Positions 52,147 through 62,466 are shown, counted from the first letter of the stretch. The stretch is 64,000 nt of DNA from Domibacillus robiginosus (GCF_000966195.1 NZ_LAHL01000009.1:124001-188000), one strand, 5' to 3'. Notes: generated from the letters alone by a model not told the origin. Translations and numbers: made by a program.

Positions 52147-52923
52147 TTATTTTTTGAAGAAAGCGTTCCTGCCCAGCTTTTCAACAGTATTTGGAATCAA
52201 GGAATGAATCCGGCTTCCGGCGGCCATCCAGCGAGGCAGGTTTACTTCCCGTACCGGCCGGCCGATAACCGCTACCGTTTTTTCGGCTACTTTATCCGGC
52301 TTCAGCATAAACCGGCCGGCGTTTTTTACGTACGTGCCCTCCGGGTCGGCCTGATTAAAAAATGGTGTCGCGATAGGACCTGGATTAATGGCCGTTACAA
52401 AAACACCGAAGCGGCTCATTTCCATTCTCAGGCTGTTTGTGTATCCTAGCACGGCATGCTTTGTGGCTGCATAAACAGCAGACTTTGGCGTAGCCATTTT
52501 ACCAGCTTGTGAGGCGATATTAATAATATGCCCGCTCCGGCGTGCCATCATTTGTGGAATGACCTGCTCGCAACACCCGATAAGCCCGCTGACATTTACG
52601 TCTATCATCTGCTTTGTTTCTTCAGGCTTGGATTCATGGGCCCATGTAAAAAAGCCAACACCGGCATTGTTGATCAGCACATCAACAGTGCCAATTTCCT
52701 CGAATACCTGTTCCATTCTTTGCCTATCCGTAACATCGGCCTCAAACACCCGTACAGAAGCGCCCTTGTCGAGCAGCTCCTGCTGCAGCTCCTTTAACCG
52801 GTCAAGGCGCCTGGCAAGAAGAACAAGATGAAACCCCTTTGAACCGGCCCTTTTTGCGAGCTCTGCTCCAAGCCCGGACGAGGCGCCCGTAATCACGACT
52901 ACTTTTTGATGATTATGCACCAT
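52147..52923 (-). CDS. yqjQ: Short-chain dehydrogenase YqjQ
   Basis: A classical SDR of about 258 residues. The cofactor motif TGASSGLGAELA is near residue 12, NNAGVGFF near 85, and the catalytic Ser, Tyr and Lys are in IASQAGKMATPKSAVYAATK. The substrate is not known. The ATG at 52923 follows GGAGCG and overlaps the end of yqjP by 11 bases; an ATG at 52941 has no good binding site. Confidence 0.87.
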   Translation of the reverse strand: MVHNHQKVVVITGASSGLGAELAKRAGSKGFHLVLLARRLDRLKELQQELLDKGASVRVFEADVTDRQRMEQVFEEIGTVDVLINNAGVGFFTWAHESKPEETKQMIDVNVSGLIGCCEQVIPQMMARRSGHIINIASQAGKMATPKSAVYAATKHAVLGYTNSLRMEMSRFGVFVTAINPGPIATPFFNQADPEGTYVKNAGRFMLKPDKVAEKTVAVIGRPVREVNLPRWMAAGSRIHSLIPNTVEKLGRNAFFKK

Positions 52924-53875
52924 AGTAGTAAATCGCTCCATCTTCTACCCGGTCTATACGAATACTTCCCTGGTCGAGCAAATAATCCACCTGTCCGACT
53001 GTTTCAGACAGCGTTAAGCCGGTTTCTTTTTGGTACACTTCCGGGAACAGCCGGATGCATAACTCAAATACGGTCATCGGCTGGCGGCGAAGCATCGCTA
53101 AAACGAGCATCGCCCGTTCGTGCTGCCGCTCAAAGCGACGATGAAGCAATGGCACGATGGATGTGAGGTCATTTCCATGCCCCGTCATTACCCGGCTGAT
53201 GTCAAGATCCATCATTTTCTTTAGTGACTGTTGATATTGAAGCAGTGATTTGCTTCGTTCATCCCCTGGTTCCATAGGGGGTTCAATTAAAGGATTGGAA
53301 GAAACGGTTTTTAGGATGTGATCACCCGCTAAAAGGAGCCCGTCCTTTTCCCGGAAAAAAACAAGGTGGCTCTGTGCATGGCCCGGAGTTTCAAAAACAT
53401 GAAAATCCGGCAGGCCTGGCACGCGATCTCCTTCTTTTAAAAAGCCGCTGAGCCGACTCCGCTCTGAGCCGAAGCGAAGCGTTTTTTCTAAATTGCCGGC
53501 CATCTCTTTCATTTCCACCGGAATGCCAAACTCCTTGAAAAGCGTTCCAAAAAATACATTCCGCCAGCGCATAAACGGCTCATTGCAGGAAAGCCAGTTT
53601 TTCGCATATTCATGGCCGTATATGTCCACATTAAAATGATCAAGAAGTCCAGTGTGGTCAGGGTGATGATGAGTCAAAACCACCTGCTCAATATCTGAAA
53701 GCTGATAGCCGGCCTCTTTTATCCCTGCCCGAAACGCTGCTTCCGCTTCCTCCGTACGAACACCTGCATCGATAAGCGTTAAGCAGTCGCCTTTTACAAG
53801 ATATGTATTGACGTCGCCAATAGGAAACGGCGTCGGCACGGTAATTTTAATAATGTCTTCATACTGTTCAACCAT
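52913..53875 (-). CDS. yqjP: Metallo-beta-lactamase fold hydrolase YqjP
   Basis: A 320-residue binuclear metallohydrolase. The metal motif THHHPDHTG lies near residues 68-76, a further histidine in TPGHAQSH and the aspartate in LLAGDHILK. A C-terminal winged-helix-like part (about 240-320) is typical of this subgroup. The physiological substrate is not known. Start after TGAGGTGATACATA. First of a yqjP-yqjQ pair. Confidence 0.88.
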   Translation of the reverse strand: MVEQYEDIIKITVPTPFPIGDVNTYLVKGDCLTLIDAGVRTEEAEAAFRAGIKEAGYQLSDIEQVVLTHHHPDHTGLLDHFNVDIYGHEYAKNWLSCNEPFMRWRNVFFGTLFKEFGIPVEMKEMAGNLEKTLRFGSERSRLSGFLKEGDRVPGLPDFHVFETPGHAQSHLVFFREKDGLLLAGDHILKTVSSNPLIEPPMEPGDERSKSLLQYQQSLKKMMDLDISRVMTGHGNDLTSIVPLLHRRFERQHERAMLVLAMLRRQPMTVFELCIRLFPEVYQKETGLTLSETVGQVDYLLDQGSIRIDRVEDGAIYYYGA

Positions 53876-53968
53876 TATGTATCACCTCATTCTGACTAAA
53901 GTATGCATCCTATCTTTGTTCAGTGTAGCGTTTCGTTAGTGAACTGTCATTCATTTCTTTTTCACCTC

Positions 53969-53997
53969 TTGACAGATGATTGATTATTCCGCATAAT
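53969..53997 (+). promoter_or_regulatory. Sigma A promoter of proI
   Basis: TTGACA (53969-53974), 17 bases, then CATAAT (53992-53997). A perfect -35 and a five-of-six -10, 42 bases before the start codon. Confidence 0.85.
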
Positions 53998-54039
53998 CAC
54001 TTGAAAAGTCAAAATGTTTAGTCAATAGGGGGAATGAAA

Positions 54040-54855
54040 TTGAAAGCAGTTTTTATCGGCGCGGGCTCTATGGCAGAAGCCATTATCGCCGGAGCTCTGC
54101 GGAGTGGTGCGCTTACGCCTGAACATACATATGTAACCAACAAAGCGAATGATGCGCGCCTGCGGCAGCTTGCAGAAGAATTTGGTGTGCAAACCGGCTA
54201 TGAAACGAGCACTGCCGTACAGGAGGCAGACATTATTGTGCTTGCTATGAAGCCAAAAGATGCGGAAGCAGGCCTTTTAAGTATCCGCCCTTTTATACAT
54301 GAACATTCGGTTATTATTAGTTTACTCGCCGGTGTCGGCCTTGATTTTATGGAAGAAACGCTTGGCAAACCGTGTGCCATTATCCGCTCTATGCCGAACA
54401 CATCGGCAGCTTTAAGAAAGTCGGCTACAGCCCTTGCCTTAAACCGCTTTGTTACAGAAGTACAGCACGCTGCTGCGATCGACCTGTTTTCAGCCATTGG
54501 CACTGCGATTACTGTAGATGAATCTCAAATGGATGCTGTAACAGCTGTTTCCGGAAGCGGGCCTGCTTACTTCTATTATGTTGCAGAGGCTATTCAGCAG
54601 GCTGGCGAAGACCTGGGCCTGGACCATGAAACAGCGAAAGAACTGCTGATCCAAACGCTGCTTGGCGCGGCAGCCATGTTTTCCAAACATGACGGCCAGG
54701 CTGCTGCTCTCCGAAAGGCCATCACAAGCCCTGGCGGTACAACCGAAGCAGCTATTCGCACATTCGATGAATTTCGCACAAAGCAGGCTATTGAAGCCGG
54801 CGTTAAAGAAGCAGCGGTTCAATCCAAGCGGCTTGGAAAAGCTTATATCCGCTAA
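54040..54855 (+). CDS. proI: Pyrroline-5-carboxylate reductase ProI
   Basis: Last enzyme of proline synthesis, reducing pyrroline-5-carboxylate with NADPH. The Rossmann motif [11 protein letters not shown] is at the N-terminus, and the C-terminal signature [11 protein letters not shown] and [11 protein letters not shown] are intact. I choose TTG at 54040, seven bases from GGGGG; the ATG at 54034 lies one base from it. This gives 271 residues. Its 3' end overlaps rnz by four bases, tail to tail. Confidence 0.92.
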   Translation: MKAVFIGAGSMAEAIIAGALRSGALTPEHTYVTNKANDARLRQLAEEFGVQTGYETSTAVQEADIIVLAMKPKDAEAGLLSIRPFIHEHSVIISLLAGVGLDFMEETLGKPCAIIRSMPNTSAALRKSATALALNRFVTEVQHAAAIDLFSAIGTAITVDESQMDAVTAVSGSGPAYFYYVAEAIQQAGEDLGLDHETAKELLIQTLLGAAAMFSKHDGQAAALRKAITSPGGTTEAAIRTFDEFRTKQAIEAGVKEAAVQSKRLGKAYIR

Positions 54856-55772
54856 TCAATCGGAACTTCCATGAAATCATGGGCAATCACAACAGATGGA
54901 AACAGTTCGGACGCTTCCTTTATGAGCTGATGCTCCTCCTCTTTTGTATAGCGCGAGCTGATATGGGTTAAGCATAACTTTTTCGCCCTGGCCCGCACAG
55001 CTGTTTCGGCGGCCTGCCGGGTTGTGGAATGGAAATAGTCACGCGCCATTTTCTCACTTTTCGCATCAAAAGTCGCTTCATGAACAAGCATGTCTGCATT
55101 TTTGGCCAGCCGGACGGCGCTTTCACACTGTCGTGTATCTCCCAGAACCGTTACAATTTTCCCTGGCTGTGGGCTGCTTGTATATGGAGCCGGGTCAATT
55201 GTACGTCCATCCGCAAGCGTGACCGTCTGCCCTTCTTTTATTTTTTTGTAAACAGGGCCTGGCGGAATCCCGTCTGCGCGCAGTTTCTCGACAAGCAGTT
55301 CACCTGGCTTTTCTTTTTCTGAAAATCGGTAGCCGTACGAATGGATTCCATGATCAAGCTTTTCGGTGGTTACCTGTATGTGGCTGTCTTCAAAAACAGT
55401 CCCTTCCTCGATTTCTTCGATCAAAAGAGGGTACTGCAAATGAGTGTTACTGACCAGGAGAGCCGTTTCGATAAAAGCCCGTATCCCGGCTGGTCCATAT
55501 ACCGTTAGAGGTTCGGTTCCGCCTTGAAATGAGCGGCTGCCAAGCAGGCCAGGCAGCCCAAAAATATGGTCTCCATGCAAATGGGTAATAAATATCTTTT
55601 CAATGCGGCGCGGTTTAAGCGATGTGTGCAAAATTTGATGCTGCGTGGCTTCTCCACAGTCAATGAGCCAGACAGCACCGCGCTCATTCAGCATTTTTAA
55701 GGCCACGGCTGTTACATTACGCCGTTTTCCGGGTACACCAGCTCCGGTGCCAAGAAATAAAAGTTCGATCAG
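54852..55772 (-). CDS. rnz: Ribonuclease Z
   Basis: Endonuclease that removes 3' trailers from tRNA precursors. Metallo-beta-lactamase fold with [23 protein letters not shown] near residues 61-83, LVHEATF and HSTTRQAAE. Homology begins at [11 protein letters not shown], but no ATG stands there. AAAGGAG is followed five bases later by CTG (55772), then ATC (55769). I take CTG, giving 306 residues. In-frame ATGs at 55814 and 55820 have no binding site and would add 14-16 unusual residues. Confidence 0.9.
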   Translation of the reverse strand: MIELLFLGTGAGVPGKRRNVTAVALKMLNERGAVWLIDCGEATQHQILHTSLKPRRIEKIFITHLHGDHIFGLPGLLGSRSFQGGTEPLTVYGPAGIRAFIETALLVSNTHLQYPLLIEEIEEGTVFEDSHIQVTTEKLDHGIHSYGYRFSEKEKPGELLVEKLRADGIPPGPVYKKIKEGQTVTLADGRTIDPAPYTSSPQPGKIVTVLGDTRQCESAVRLAKNADMLVHEATFDAKSEKMARDYFHSTTRQAAETAVRARAKKLCLTHISSRYTKEEEHQLIKEASELFPSVVIAHDFMEVPID

Positions 55773-55897
55773 AAACACTCCTTTGTTTATCTTCTTTTCA
55801 CATATATGTATCATAAACAAAAATACTTGTCACTTTCAGTGTTTTGTGAAAAAATGCAATAGAATAAATATGAATACTCAAAAGCGGGGTTACTAAC

Positions 55898-57397
55898 GTG
55901 AAACAATTCGAAACACCACCAGCGCTGACCATTTTGTTCGGCGCAACCGGAGACTTAGCGAAAAGAAAATTATATCCGTCTCTTTACCGTCTTTACCGGA
56001 AAGGGCATTTAGCTTCGGGCTTTGCCGTGATTGGGACAGCACGTCGCCCGTGGGACAATCAAATTTTCCGTGAGCATGTTAAAGAATCGGTTATGAAGTC
56101 TACTCCTCTTCACGATCAGATCGAGGAGTTTATTTCCCACTTTTATTATTTGCCGCACGATGTGTCGGATTCTGAATCATACGCTGAACTTCGTATACTC
56201 GCTAACGAGCTTGACCAAACCTATTCTCTTGGCGGCAATCGCCTTTTCTATCTAGCCATGGCACCGGAATTTTTCGGAACGATCGCGGATCATTTAAAAG
56301 CAGATGGTTTAACAGATACAGAAGGTTTTGGACGTCTTGTGATTGAAAAGCCGTTTGGCCATGATCTTCCTTCAGCTCAGGAGCTTAATACTCAAATTCG
56401 CCAATCCTTTGACGAAAAAGATATCTACCGCATCGACCATTATCTCGGCAAAGAAATGGTCCAGAACATTGAAACAATTCGCTTTGCCAATGCGTTGTTT
56501 GAACCGCTATGGAATAACCGATATATTTCAAATATTCAAATTACATCCAGTGAAACGCTTGGTGTTGAAGAACGTGGCGGCTATTATGAAACAAGTGGTG
56601 CTTTAAAAGATATGGTTCAAAACCACATGCTGCAAATGGTTGCTCTTCTTGCCATGGAGCCGCCAATCAGCCTGCAGGATGAGGAAATCCGCCTTGAAAA
56701 GGTACGGGCCTTCCGCTCTATGCGTCCTCTGACACCAGAGACAGTAAATGATTACTTTGTACGCGGACAGTATGGACCAAACGAAGGTGAACTGCTTCTC
56801 GGTTACCGTCAGGAGTTAAATGTGGACGCAGAGTCGAATACAGAAACGTATGTGGCCGGAAAAATTATGTTTGATAATTTCCGCTGGGCGGGTGTACCGT
56901 TTTATATCCGCACCGGAAAACGGATGCCGATGAAATCCACTAAAATAGTTGTTCAGTTCAAGGATATTCCAATGAACCTTTATTATCGTCCGGATGATCA
57001 GGAATTGGAGCCGAACCTGCTGGTGATCCACATTCAGCCGGAAGAAGGCATTACGCTTCATTTGAATGCAAAGCGTGCCGGGCATCAATTGCATACAACG
57101 CCAGTGAAACTCAGCTATGCAAACAGCGGCATTGATATTATGAATACACCTGAAGCATATGAAAAACTGATTCACGATGCGATGCGCGGTGATTCAACGA
57201 ACTTCACACACTGGGACGAGGTATCTCTTTCCTGGAGCTTTGTCGATGTTATTTCTAAAGCGTGGCGCGAGCAGAAAGCGCCGTTTCCAAATTATGCAGC
57301 GAACACGAAAGGACCTCAGGCGGCTGATGCACTGCTTGAACGGGACGGCTTTTTCTGGTGGCCGCTGAATATGCTTGATGTAGATGCATACAACTAA
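55898..57397 (+). CDS. zwf: Glucose-6-phosphate 1-dehydrogenase
   Basis: Entry enzyme of the oxidative pentose phosphate pathway, making NADPH. The 499 residues show the NADP motif [16 protein letters not shown] (about 13-28) and the active-site peptide RIDHYLGKE near residue 177. The start is GTG at 55898 after AAGCGGGG. It stands alone between rnz and the diguanylate cyclase gene, with a terminator behind. Confidence 0.97.
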   Translation: MKQFETPPALTILFGATGDLAKRKLYPSLYRLYRKGHLASGFAVIGTARRPWDNQIFREHVKESVMKSTPLHDQIEEFISHFYYLPHDVSDSESYAELRILANELDQTYSLGGNRLFYLAMAPEFFGTIADHLKADGLTDTEGFGRLVIEKPFGHDLPSAQELNTQIRQSFDEKDIYRIDHYLGKEMVQNIETIRFANALFEPLWNNRYISNIQITSSETLGVEERGGYYETSGALKDMVQNHMLQMVALLAMEPPISLQDEEIRLEKVRAFRSMRPLTPETVNDYFVRGQYGPNEGELLLGYRQELNVDAESNTETYVAGKIMFDNFRWAGVPFYIRTGKRMPMKSTKIVVQFKDIPMNLYYRPDDQELEPNLLVIHIQPEEGITLHLNAKRAGHQLHTTPVKLSYANSGIDIMNTPEAYEKLIHDAMRGDSTNFTHWDEVSLSWSFVDVISKAWREQKAPFPNYAANTKGPQAADALLERDGFFWWPLNMLDVDAYN

Positions 57398-57400
57398 AAC

Positions 57401-57440
57401 ACAAAACAGATGCTTTTTAGGAGCATCTGTTTTTTTGTGA
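57401..57440 (+). terminator. Intrinsic terminator after zwf
   Basis: ACAGATGCT and AGCATCTGT (57406-57414 with 57422-57430) with seven T following. Confidence 0.92.
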
Positions 57441-57525
57441 AAAAATTTGTTTTTTAAAAAGAAAAACCAATTGGGATGCCCTTCCATTATAATAAAAGCA
57501 ACTATATGAAAATGGGGCTATTTTT

Positions 57526-59079
57526 ATGACTATTGAGCTGTTTGATATTGTTGTCGTTACGGCCGTTTCTGGTACATTAAACGTTATATTAGGCATATTC
57601 GCTTATATACGTCGCCGGGGCTTTTTAGGAAGCCGAACCTTTATATGGATATGTGTGACTTCCTGTATTTACATTTTTGGCCATACATTTGAGCTAATTG
57701 CTTCATCACGCGAGGAAATAGAATGGACCATTGCTTTTCAATACCTTGGACTTCCTTTTATTTCACCGTTTAATCTCGTTTTAGCTATGCAGTTTGCCGG
57801 ATTTGATAAATGGCTCACCCGGAAAACAATGATGTTTCTTTTTAGCATCCCTGTTACAACGGTAATTCTCGTTTTTACAAACAACTGGCACCATTTGTTT
57901 TATAAATCAATCTCTGTTTATCCGGTGGATTCATACTTGCTGACTGATATTCAGCCCGGACCTTACTACGTGATTCATGGAAGTTATACATTCGGCTGCC
58001 TTTTTGCCGGCATTTCTATTTTGCTCTGGTATGGAAGAAAAGCAAAATCCGCTTACCGGTTTCAGCTGGCTACAATGATACTTGGCTTTTCACTGCCAAT
58101 GGTGACATCTTTCTTGTATTTAATCGGCTTAACCCCGTATGGTATCGATCTGGTTCCTGCTGTTATGTGTGTAACATCCGCTTTTTATCTGCTGGCGATT
58201 TTGTCTTCCAACATGCTGGTTGTCACACCTATTGCGCGGGACCATGTATTTGAACATATACGTGATGGTGTCCTGGTGCTGGATACAGCAGGTCTGGTTG
58301 TTGATTTTAACCGGTCTGCTGCCCGGGTGGTTACCGGGCTTACGAACGCATCAATTGGCAAGCCCTTAGAAGCCGTTTCAAAAGAACACAGACTCATCGA
58401 GGCGCTTCAAAAAACAGAAAGCGCTGCTTTTGACAAGCTGGAAAGAACGTGGGAATGTGGCGGAAAGCAGGCACATTTTGTTGTTCATACCTCTCCTTTA
58501 TTTAAACGCAACGGACAAATGGCCGGTCAGACCATCGTCATCAGTGATGTAACAAAAGAACGAAATATGATGGATGCGCTTGAAAAAATGGCGTTTACAG
58601 ATGGTTTAACAAAGCTTTACAACCGTACTTATTTTATGAAACGAAGCGCGGAATGGCTTGAGGAAAACCGGTCTGTTTCCTTGATCATGTTTGATATTGA
58701 CCACTTTAAACGTGTAAATGATACTTACGGACATCAGGCAGGAGATGAAGCGATCCGCCATGTTGCCGCTATCAGCAGGCAGCACGTTCCCTGCCATGGC
58801 TTGATCGCCCGTTATGGCGGAGAAGAATTCATCATTGCACTTCTCGATGTTTCGCTTGAATCCGCTTTTGCCGTCGCCGAAGAAATACGCTGGAGCATTG
58901 AACAGGAGCCGTTTTGGGCTGGAGAGCAGGCTATTTCGATTACGGCAAGCTTCGGCGTTGCAGCGCAAAGTGAACAGCAAAACATAGATGTGCTGCTTTT
59001 CCAGGCCGATCAAGCGCTCTACACAGCCAAAGCGAGCGGACGCAACATGGTGAAAAAAGCACTTCAGACCTCCAAATAA
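57526..59079 (+). CDS. Membrane diguanylate cyclase (7TM-PAS-GGDEF)
   Basis: A 517-residue protein: about seven membrane helices (residues 5-225) resembling the HisKA_7TM sensor module, a PAS domain (about 238-345) and a GGDEF domain (about 352-515). The active site is GGEEF at 431-435 with FDIDHFKRVNDTYGHQ upstream, so it should make c-di-GMP from two GTP. The RxxD inhibitory site is missing. It is not at this place in B. subtilis. MotI, encoded at 13.9 kb, could be one receptor. It is transcribed alone. Confidence 0.9.
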   Translation: MTIELFDIVVVTAVSGTLNVILGIFAYIRRRGFLGSRTFIWICVTSCIYIFGHTFELIASSREEIEWTIAFQYLGLPFISPFNLVLAMQFAGFDKWLTRKTMMFLFSIPVTTVILVFTNNWHHLFYKSISVYPVDSYLLTDIQPGPYYVIHGSYTFGCLFAGISILLWYGRKAKSAYRFQLATMILGFSLPMVTSFLYLIGLTPYGIDLVPAVMCVTSAFYLLAILSSNMLVVTPIARDHVFEHIRDGVLVLDTAGLVVDFNRSAARVVTGLTNASIGKPLEAVSKEHRLIEALQKTESAAFDKLERTWECGGKQAHFVVHTSPLFKRNGQMAGQTIVISDVTKERNMMDALEKMAFTDGLTKLYNRTYFMKRSAEWLEENRSVSLIMFDIDHFKRVNDTYGHQAGDEAIRHVAAISRQHVPCHGLIARYGGEEFIIALLDVSLESAFAVAEEIRWSIEQEPFWAGEQAISITASFGVAAQSEQQNIDVLLFQADQALYTAKASGRNMVKKALQTSK

Positions 59080-59140
59080 ACCTCCACATCGACTATCGAT
59101 GCTGTTGAAGAAAAATATGATCTATTCAAAATATCTAAAC

Positions 59141-59178
59141 AAAAGAAGCAGCTGCCGGTGGGCAGCTGCTGTTTTTTT
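59141..59178 (+). terminator. Intrinsic terminator after the diguanylate cyclase gene
   Basis: AGCAGCTGCC and GGCAGCTGCT form a perfect 10-bp stem (59147-59156 with 59161-59170) with seven T following. Confidence 0.92.
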
Positions 59179-59214
59179 CATCAAAGCCAATGGTTGGCTT
59201 ATAGGTGTACGCTA

Positions 59215-60333
59215 TTATGTTTCTGCTGTAATTTCCACAATGGCGGTTGCCATTTCGGCCAGCTTGACCAATTCTTTAACCGGCATTTTTTCATTGACGG
59301 TGTGAATGTCTTCGTATCCGACTGCGAGGTTTACGGTCGGAATACCAAACCCGGCAATGACATTGGCGTCGCTTCCGCCTCCGCTTGTCAACAGCTCGGA
59401 TGGACGGCCAATCTTTGCTGCCGCTTTTTGCGCTACTTGTACGACGTGATCGTCCGCACCAAATTTAAAGCCCGGGTACATCACTTCAATTTCTACTTCT
59501 GCGCGTCCGCCCATTTGGGCTGCCACTTCTTCAAAAGCCGCCTTCATTTTAGCCGTCTGCTCTTCCATTTTATCAGGTACAAGCGAGCGGGCCTCAGCTA
59601 AAATTTGAACGTAATCACAGACAATATTTGTTGCCTGACCTCCTTCAAATCGGCCGATGTTTGCAGTCGTTTCCTCATCAATGCGGCCAAGCGGCATACG
59701 TGCAATTGCTTTAGCGGCCATTGTAATGGCTGAAACGCCTTTTTCAGGCGCTACGCCGGCATGAGCTGTTTTCCCATAAATGTGCGCCGTAACCTTTGCC
59801 TGTGTCGGTGCCGCAACAATGATATTGCCGACCTCCCCGTCACTATCAAGCGCAAAACCATATTTTGCTTTGATCAAAGACGGATCAAGCACCTTCGCAC
59901 CAACAAGTCCTGACTCTTCTCCGACCGTAATGATAAATTGAATGTCTCCATGCTCGATCTTACGCTCTTTAAGCTGACGGATCATTTCGAATATGGCAGC
60001 AAGACCGGCTTTATCGTCCGCTCCTAAAATTGTCGTTCCATCTGTTTTTACGACGCCATTTTCTACAACAGGCTTTACTCCATTTGCTGGAACGACTGTA
60101 TCCATATGAGAAGTAAAATAAATCGGATCTACACCCGGCTTATTACCCGGCAGCGTACAAATTAAATTACCGGCCCCATGACCTGTTTTTGCTGCTGCTT
60201 CGTCTTCATGCACCTGCACGCCAAGGTCTGTAAATTTCTTTTTCAGCAGCTGGGCGATTGCCTGCTCATGTTTGGTTTCTGAATCTGTTTGTACAAGCTC
60301 TAAAAATTCATTTAATAAACGTTCTTCGTTCAT
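59215..60333 (-). CDS. yqjE: M20 family tripeptidase-like aminopeptidase YqjE
   Basis: Zinc peptidase of the PepT-like branch, 372 residues. Metal ligands appear in SHMDTV, GADDKAG and VGEESG, and the dimerisation domain (about 180-290) lies between. It probably removes N-terminal residues from small peptides in the cytosol. The ATG at 60333 follows GGAGGTGCAGCACA. It precedes no operon partner; yqjD ends 83 bp upstream. Confidence 0.88.
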   Translation of the reverse strand: MNEERLLNEFLELVQTDSETKHEQAIAQLLKKKFTDLGVQVHEDEAAAKTGHGAGNLICTLPGNKPGVDPIYFTSHMDTVVPANGVKPVVENGVVKTDGTTILGADDKAGLAAIFEMIRQLKERKIEHGDIQFIITVGEESGLVGAKVLDPSLIKAKYGFALDSDGEVGNIIVAAPTQAKVTAHIYGKTAHAGVAPEKGVSAITMAAKAIARMPLGRIDEETTANIGRFEGGQATNIVCDYVQILAEARSLVPDKMEEQTAKMKAAFEEVAAQMGGRAEVEIEVMYPGFKFGADDHVVQVAQKAAAKIGRPSELLTSGGGSDANVIAGFGIPTVNLAVGYEDIHTVNEKMPVKELVKLAEMATAIVEITAET

Positions 60334-60416
60334 TGTGCTGCACCTCCACATTTTCTCGCTTTTTCATTATAAACGTTCCGAACGGAAAAATCAGCCAGCA
60401 TGCGCGCCTGCGCTCA

Positions 60417-61967
60417 TTACAAAGGCATGTTTCCATGCTTTTTCTTTGGCCGGTCTTCTTTTTTTGTCCGCATCATTTCAAGTGCTTGAATGAGCTTAAT
60501 GCGGGTTTCACGCGGATCAATCACATCATCCACGATTCCATGAGCAGCCGCTACATAAGGATGAGCGAAGGCTTTACGGTACTCTTCTATTTTTGCCAGA
60601 CGAGCTGCTTCTGGATTGTCGCTTGCAGCAATTTCACGTGCAAAAATAACGTTCGCTGCTCCCTCCGGCCCCATAACCGCAATTTCCGCGTTGGGCCAGG
60701 CAAAAACAAGATCAGCACCGATTGATTTTGAATTCAGGGCGACATAAGCACCGCCATATGCTTTTCTTAAAATGACTGTAATTTTTGGTACCGTCGCTTC
60801 AGAATAAGCATAAAGAATTTTTGCTCCATGTCTGATGATACCGCCAAGCTCCTGCTTGACCCCCGGAAAAAATCCAGAAACATCTTCAAATGTAATAAGC
60901 GGAATATTAAATGAATCACAAAAGCGGATAAAACGAGCAGCTTTATCAGACGAATCAATATCAAGTCCTCCTGCCATACATTTTGGCTGATTGCAGACGA
61001 GGCCGACTGTTTCCCCTTTTATCCTCGCAAACCCTACGACCATGTTTTTAGCGAATTCCTTGTGAACTTCCATAAAGGAAGCTGAATCGACCACTTGATC
61101 AACCACTCTGCGCACGTCGTATGGGCGCAGGCCATCAAAAGGAACCACTTCCGCCAAATCCTCTCGGTAATCGCTTTCATTTTTTGTTTCCAAAAGAGGG
61201 GTTTTTTGTTCATTGTTTTGCGGAAGATAGGTAATAAGATTTCGCACGCTTTCAAGAACTTCTTCTTCTGTTTTTCCGCGAAAGTGTGCATTGCCGCTGA
61301 CTGTATTATGCACCTTCGCGCCGCCTAAATCTTCTACTGAAATTTTTTCCCCTGTTACCGTTTCAATCACTTTCGGACCGGTGATAAACATCTGGCTCGT
61401 TTGATCAACCATAAAAACAAAATCCGTAATCGCTGGTGAATAAACGGCACCGCCTGCACAAGGGCCGAGGATCACGGAGATTTGCGGAATCACGCCTGAA
61501 TAAATCGCATTTCGGTAAAAAATGTGGCCGTATCCATCAAGAGAAAGCACACCCTCTTGAATACGGGCTCCCCCTGAGTCGTTTAAGCCGATAAACGGCG
61601 CACCGTTTTTGGCAGCCAGGTCCATCACATGAACAATTTTCTGGGCATGCATTTCACCGAGAGCCCCGCCAAATACTGTGAAATCCTGTGAAAATAAATA
61701 AACGGGCCGGCCGTTTATTTTTCCATATCCAGTCACGACCCCGTCCCCAGGCCCTTTTGTCCCGTCAAGCCCAAAGTCCGTACTGCGATGTTTTATAAAA
61801 GGGTTTAATTCGACGAAGGATCCTTCATCCACTAAAAGATCAATTCGCTCGCGTGCTGTCTGTTTCCCTTTTTCATGCTGCCTGTCAATTCGCCCGTCAC
61901 CGCCGCCGAGTTCTACTTCTCTCCGTCTATCCTGCAAATCATGAATCGAATCAAACATGTCTCTCAT
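60417..61967 (-). CDS. yqjD: Biotin-dependent acyl-CoA carboxyltransferase YqjD
   Basis: Carboxyltransferase subunit (PccB/MmdA family) of 516 residues. Two crotonase-like halves are seen, with GGARIQEGV near residue 135 and GIIRHGAKILYAYSEATVPKI plus AYGGAYVAL in the second half. It transfers carboxyl from biotin to propionyl- or acetyl-CoA-type substrates. No biotin carboxylase or carrier is encoded next to it. It overlaps the methylmalonyl-CoA epimerase gene by four bases, which favours a propionyl-CoA/methylmalonyl-CoA role. Confidence 0.88.
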   Translation of the reverse strand: MRDMFDSIHDLQDRRREVELGGGDGRIDRQHEKGKQTARERIDLLVDEGSFVELNPFIKHRSTDFGLDGTKGPGDGVVTGYGKINGRPVYLFSQDFTVFGGALGEMHAQKIVHVMDLAAKNGAPFIGLNDSGGARIQEGVLSLDGYGHIFYRNAIYSGVIPQISVILGPCAGGAVYSPAITDFVFMVDQTSQMFITGPKVIETVTGEKISVEDLGGAKVHNTVSGNAHFRGKTEEEVLESVRNLITYLPQNNEQKTPLLETKNESDYREDLAEVVPFDGLRPYDVRRVVDQVVDSASFMEVHKEFAKNMVVGFARIKGETVGLVCNQPKCMAGGLDIDSSDKAARFIRFCDSFNIPLITFEDVSGFFPGVKQELGGIIRHGAKILYAYSEATVPKITVILRKAYGGAYVALNSKSIGADLVFAWPNAEIAVMGPEGAANVIFAREIAASDNPEAARLAKIEEYRKAFAHPYVAAAHGIVDDVIDPRETRIKLIQALEMMRTKKEDRPKKKHGNMPL

Positions 61968-62374
61968 GCTTCGCCCTCCCCTTTATCACACAGTTCCATC
62001 AGCACACCGCCTGTTGACCTGGGATGCATAAAAGCAATTCTGGCTCCTCCTGCTCCCTGTACCGGCACATCTCCAATTGTCTCGATTCCCTGACTTTTCA
62101 CTTCCGCTATCCTTGTCTCGATATCTTTTACACTGTAAGCGATATGGTGGATACCAGGGCCCCGTTTTTGAATAAAACGGGCGATTGAGCTGTCTGGCGA
62201 AGCTGGTTCTAACAGTTCCAGCTTTATGTTGCCGGCATCGATAAAAGCGACGTTTACTCCCTGCGAGGCTACCCTTTCCGTTTTAATATGTGTCATGCCA
62301 AGCTGCTTCGTATAAAGCAAAAGAGCTTCCTCCAACGATGAAACGGCTATGCCAATATGATCAACATTATTCAT
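61964..62374 (-). CDS. mce: Methylmalonyl-CoA epimerase
   Basis: A 136-residue VOC-fold metalloenzyme that interconverts (S)- and (R)-methylmalonyl-CoA. The paired beta-alpha modules start VDHIGIAV and GIHHIAYSV, supplying metal-binding histidines, with Glu in GVLMELCDK. B. subtilis name yqjC. It heads the mce-yqjD unit after GGGGATGGGAAC. Confidence 0.92.
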   Translation of the reverse strand: MNNVDHIGIAVSSLEEALLLYTKQLGMTHIKTERVASQGVNVAFIDAGNIKLELLEPASPDSSIARFIQKRGPGIHHIAYSVKDIETRIAEVKSQGIETIGDVPVQGAGGARIAFMHPRSTGGVLMELCDKGEGEA

Positions 62375-62437
62375 GTTCCCATCCCCCTTGATAGAAATAG
62401 ATAAGCGGTTAAATGGCGCTGCTTCTGCAAGAGCCAG

Positions 62438-62466
62438 TTGAAAATCCTTTTCATTGCCGGTACAAT
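62438..62466 (+). promoter_or_regulatory. Sigma A promoter of prli42
   Basis: TTGAAA (62438-62443), 17 bases, then TACAAT (62461-62466), 30 bases before the start codon of the micro-gene. Strong match and spacing, supporting that the small frame is expressed. Confidence 0.75.
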
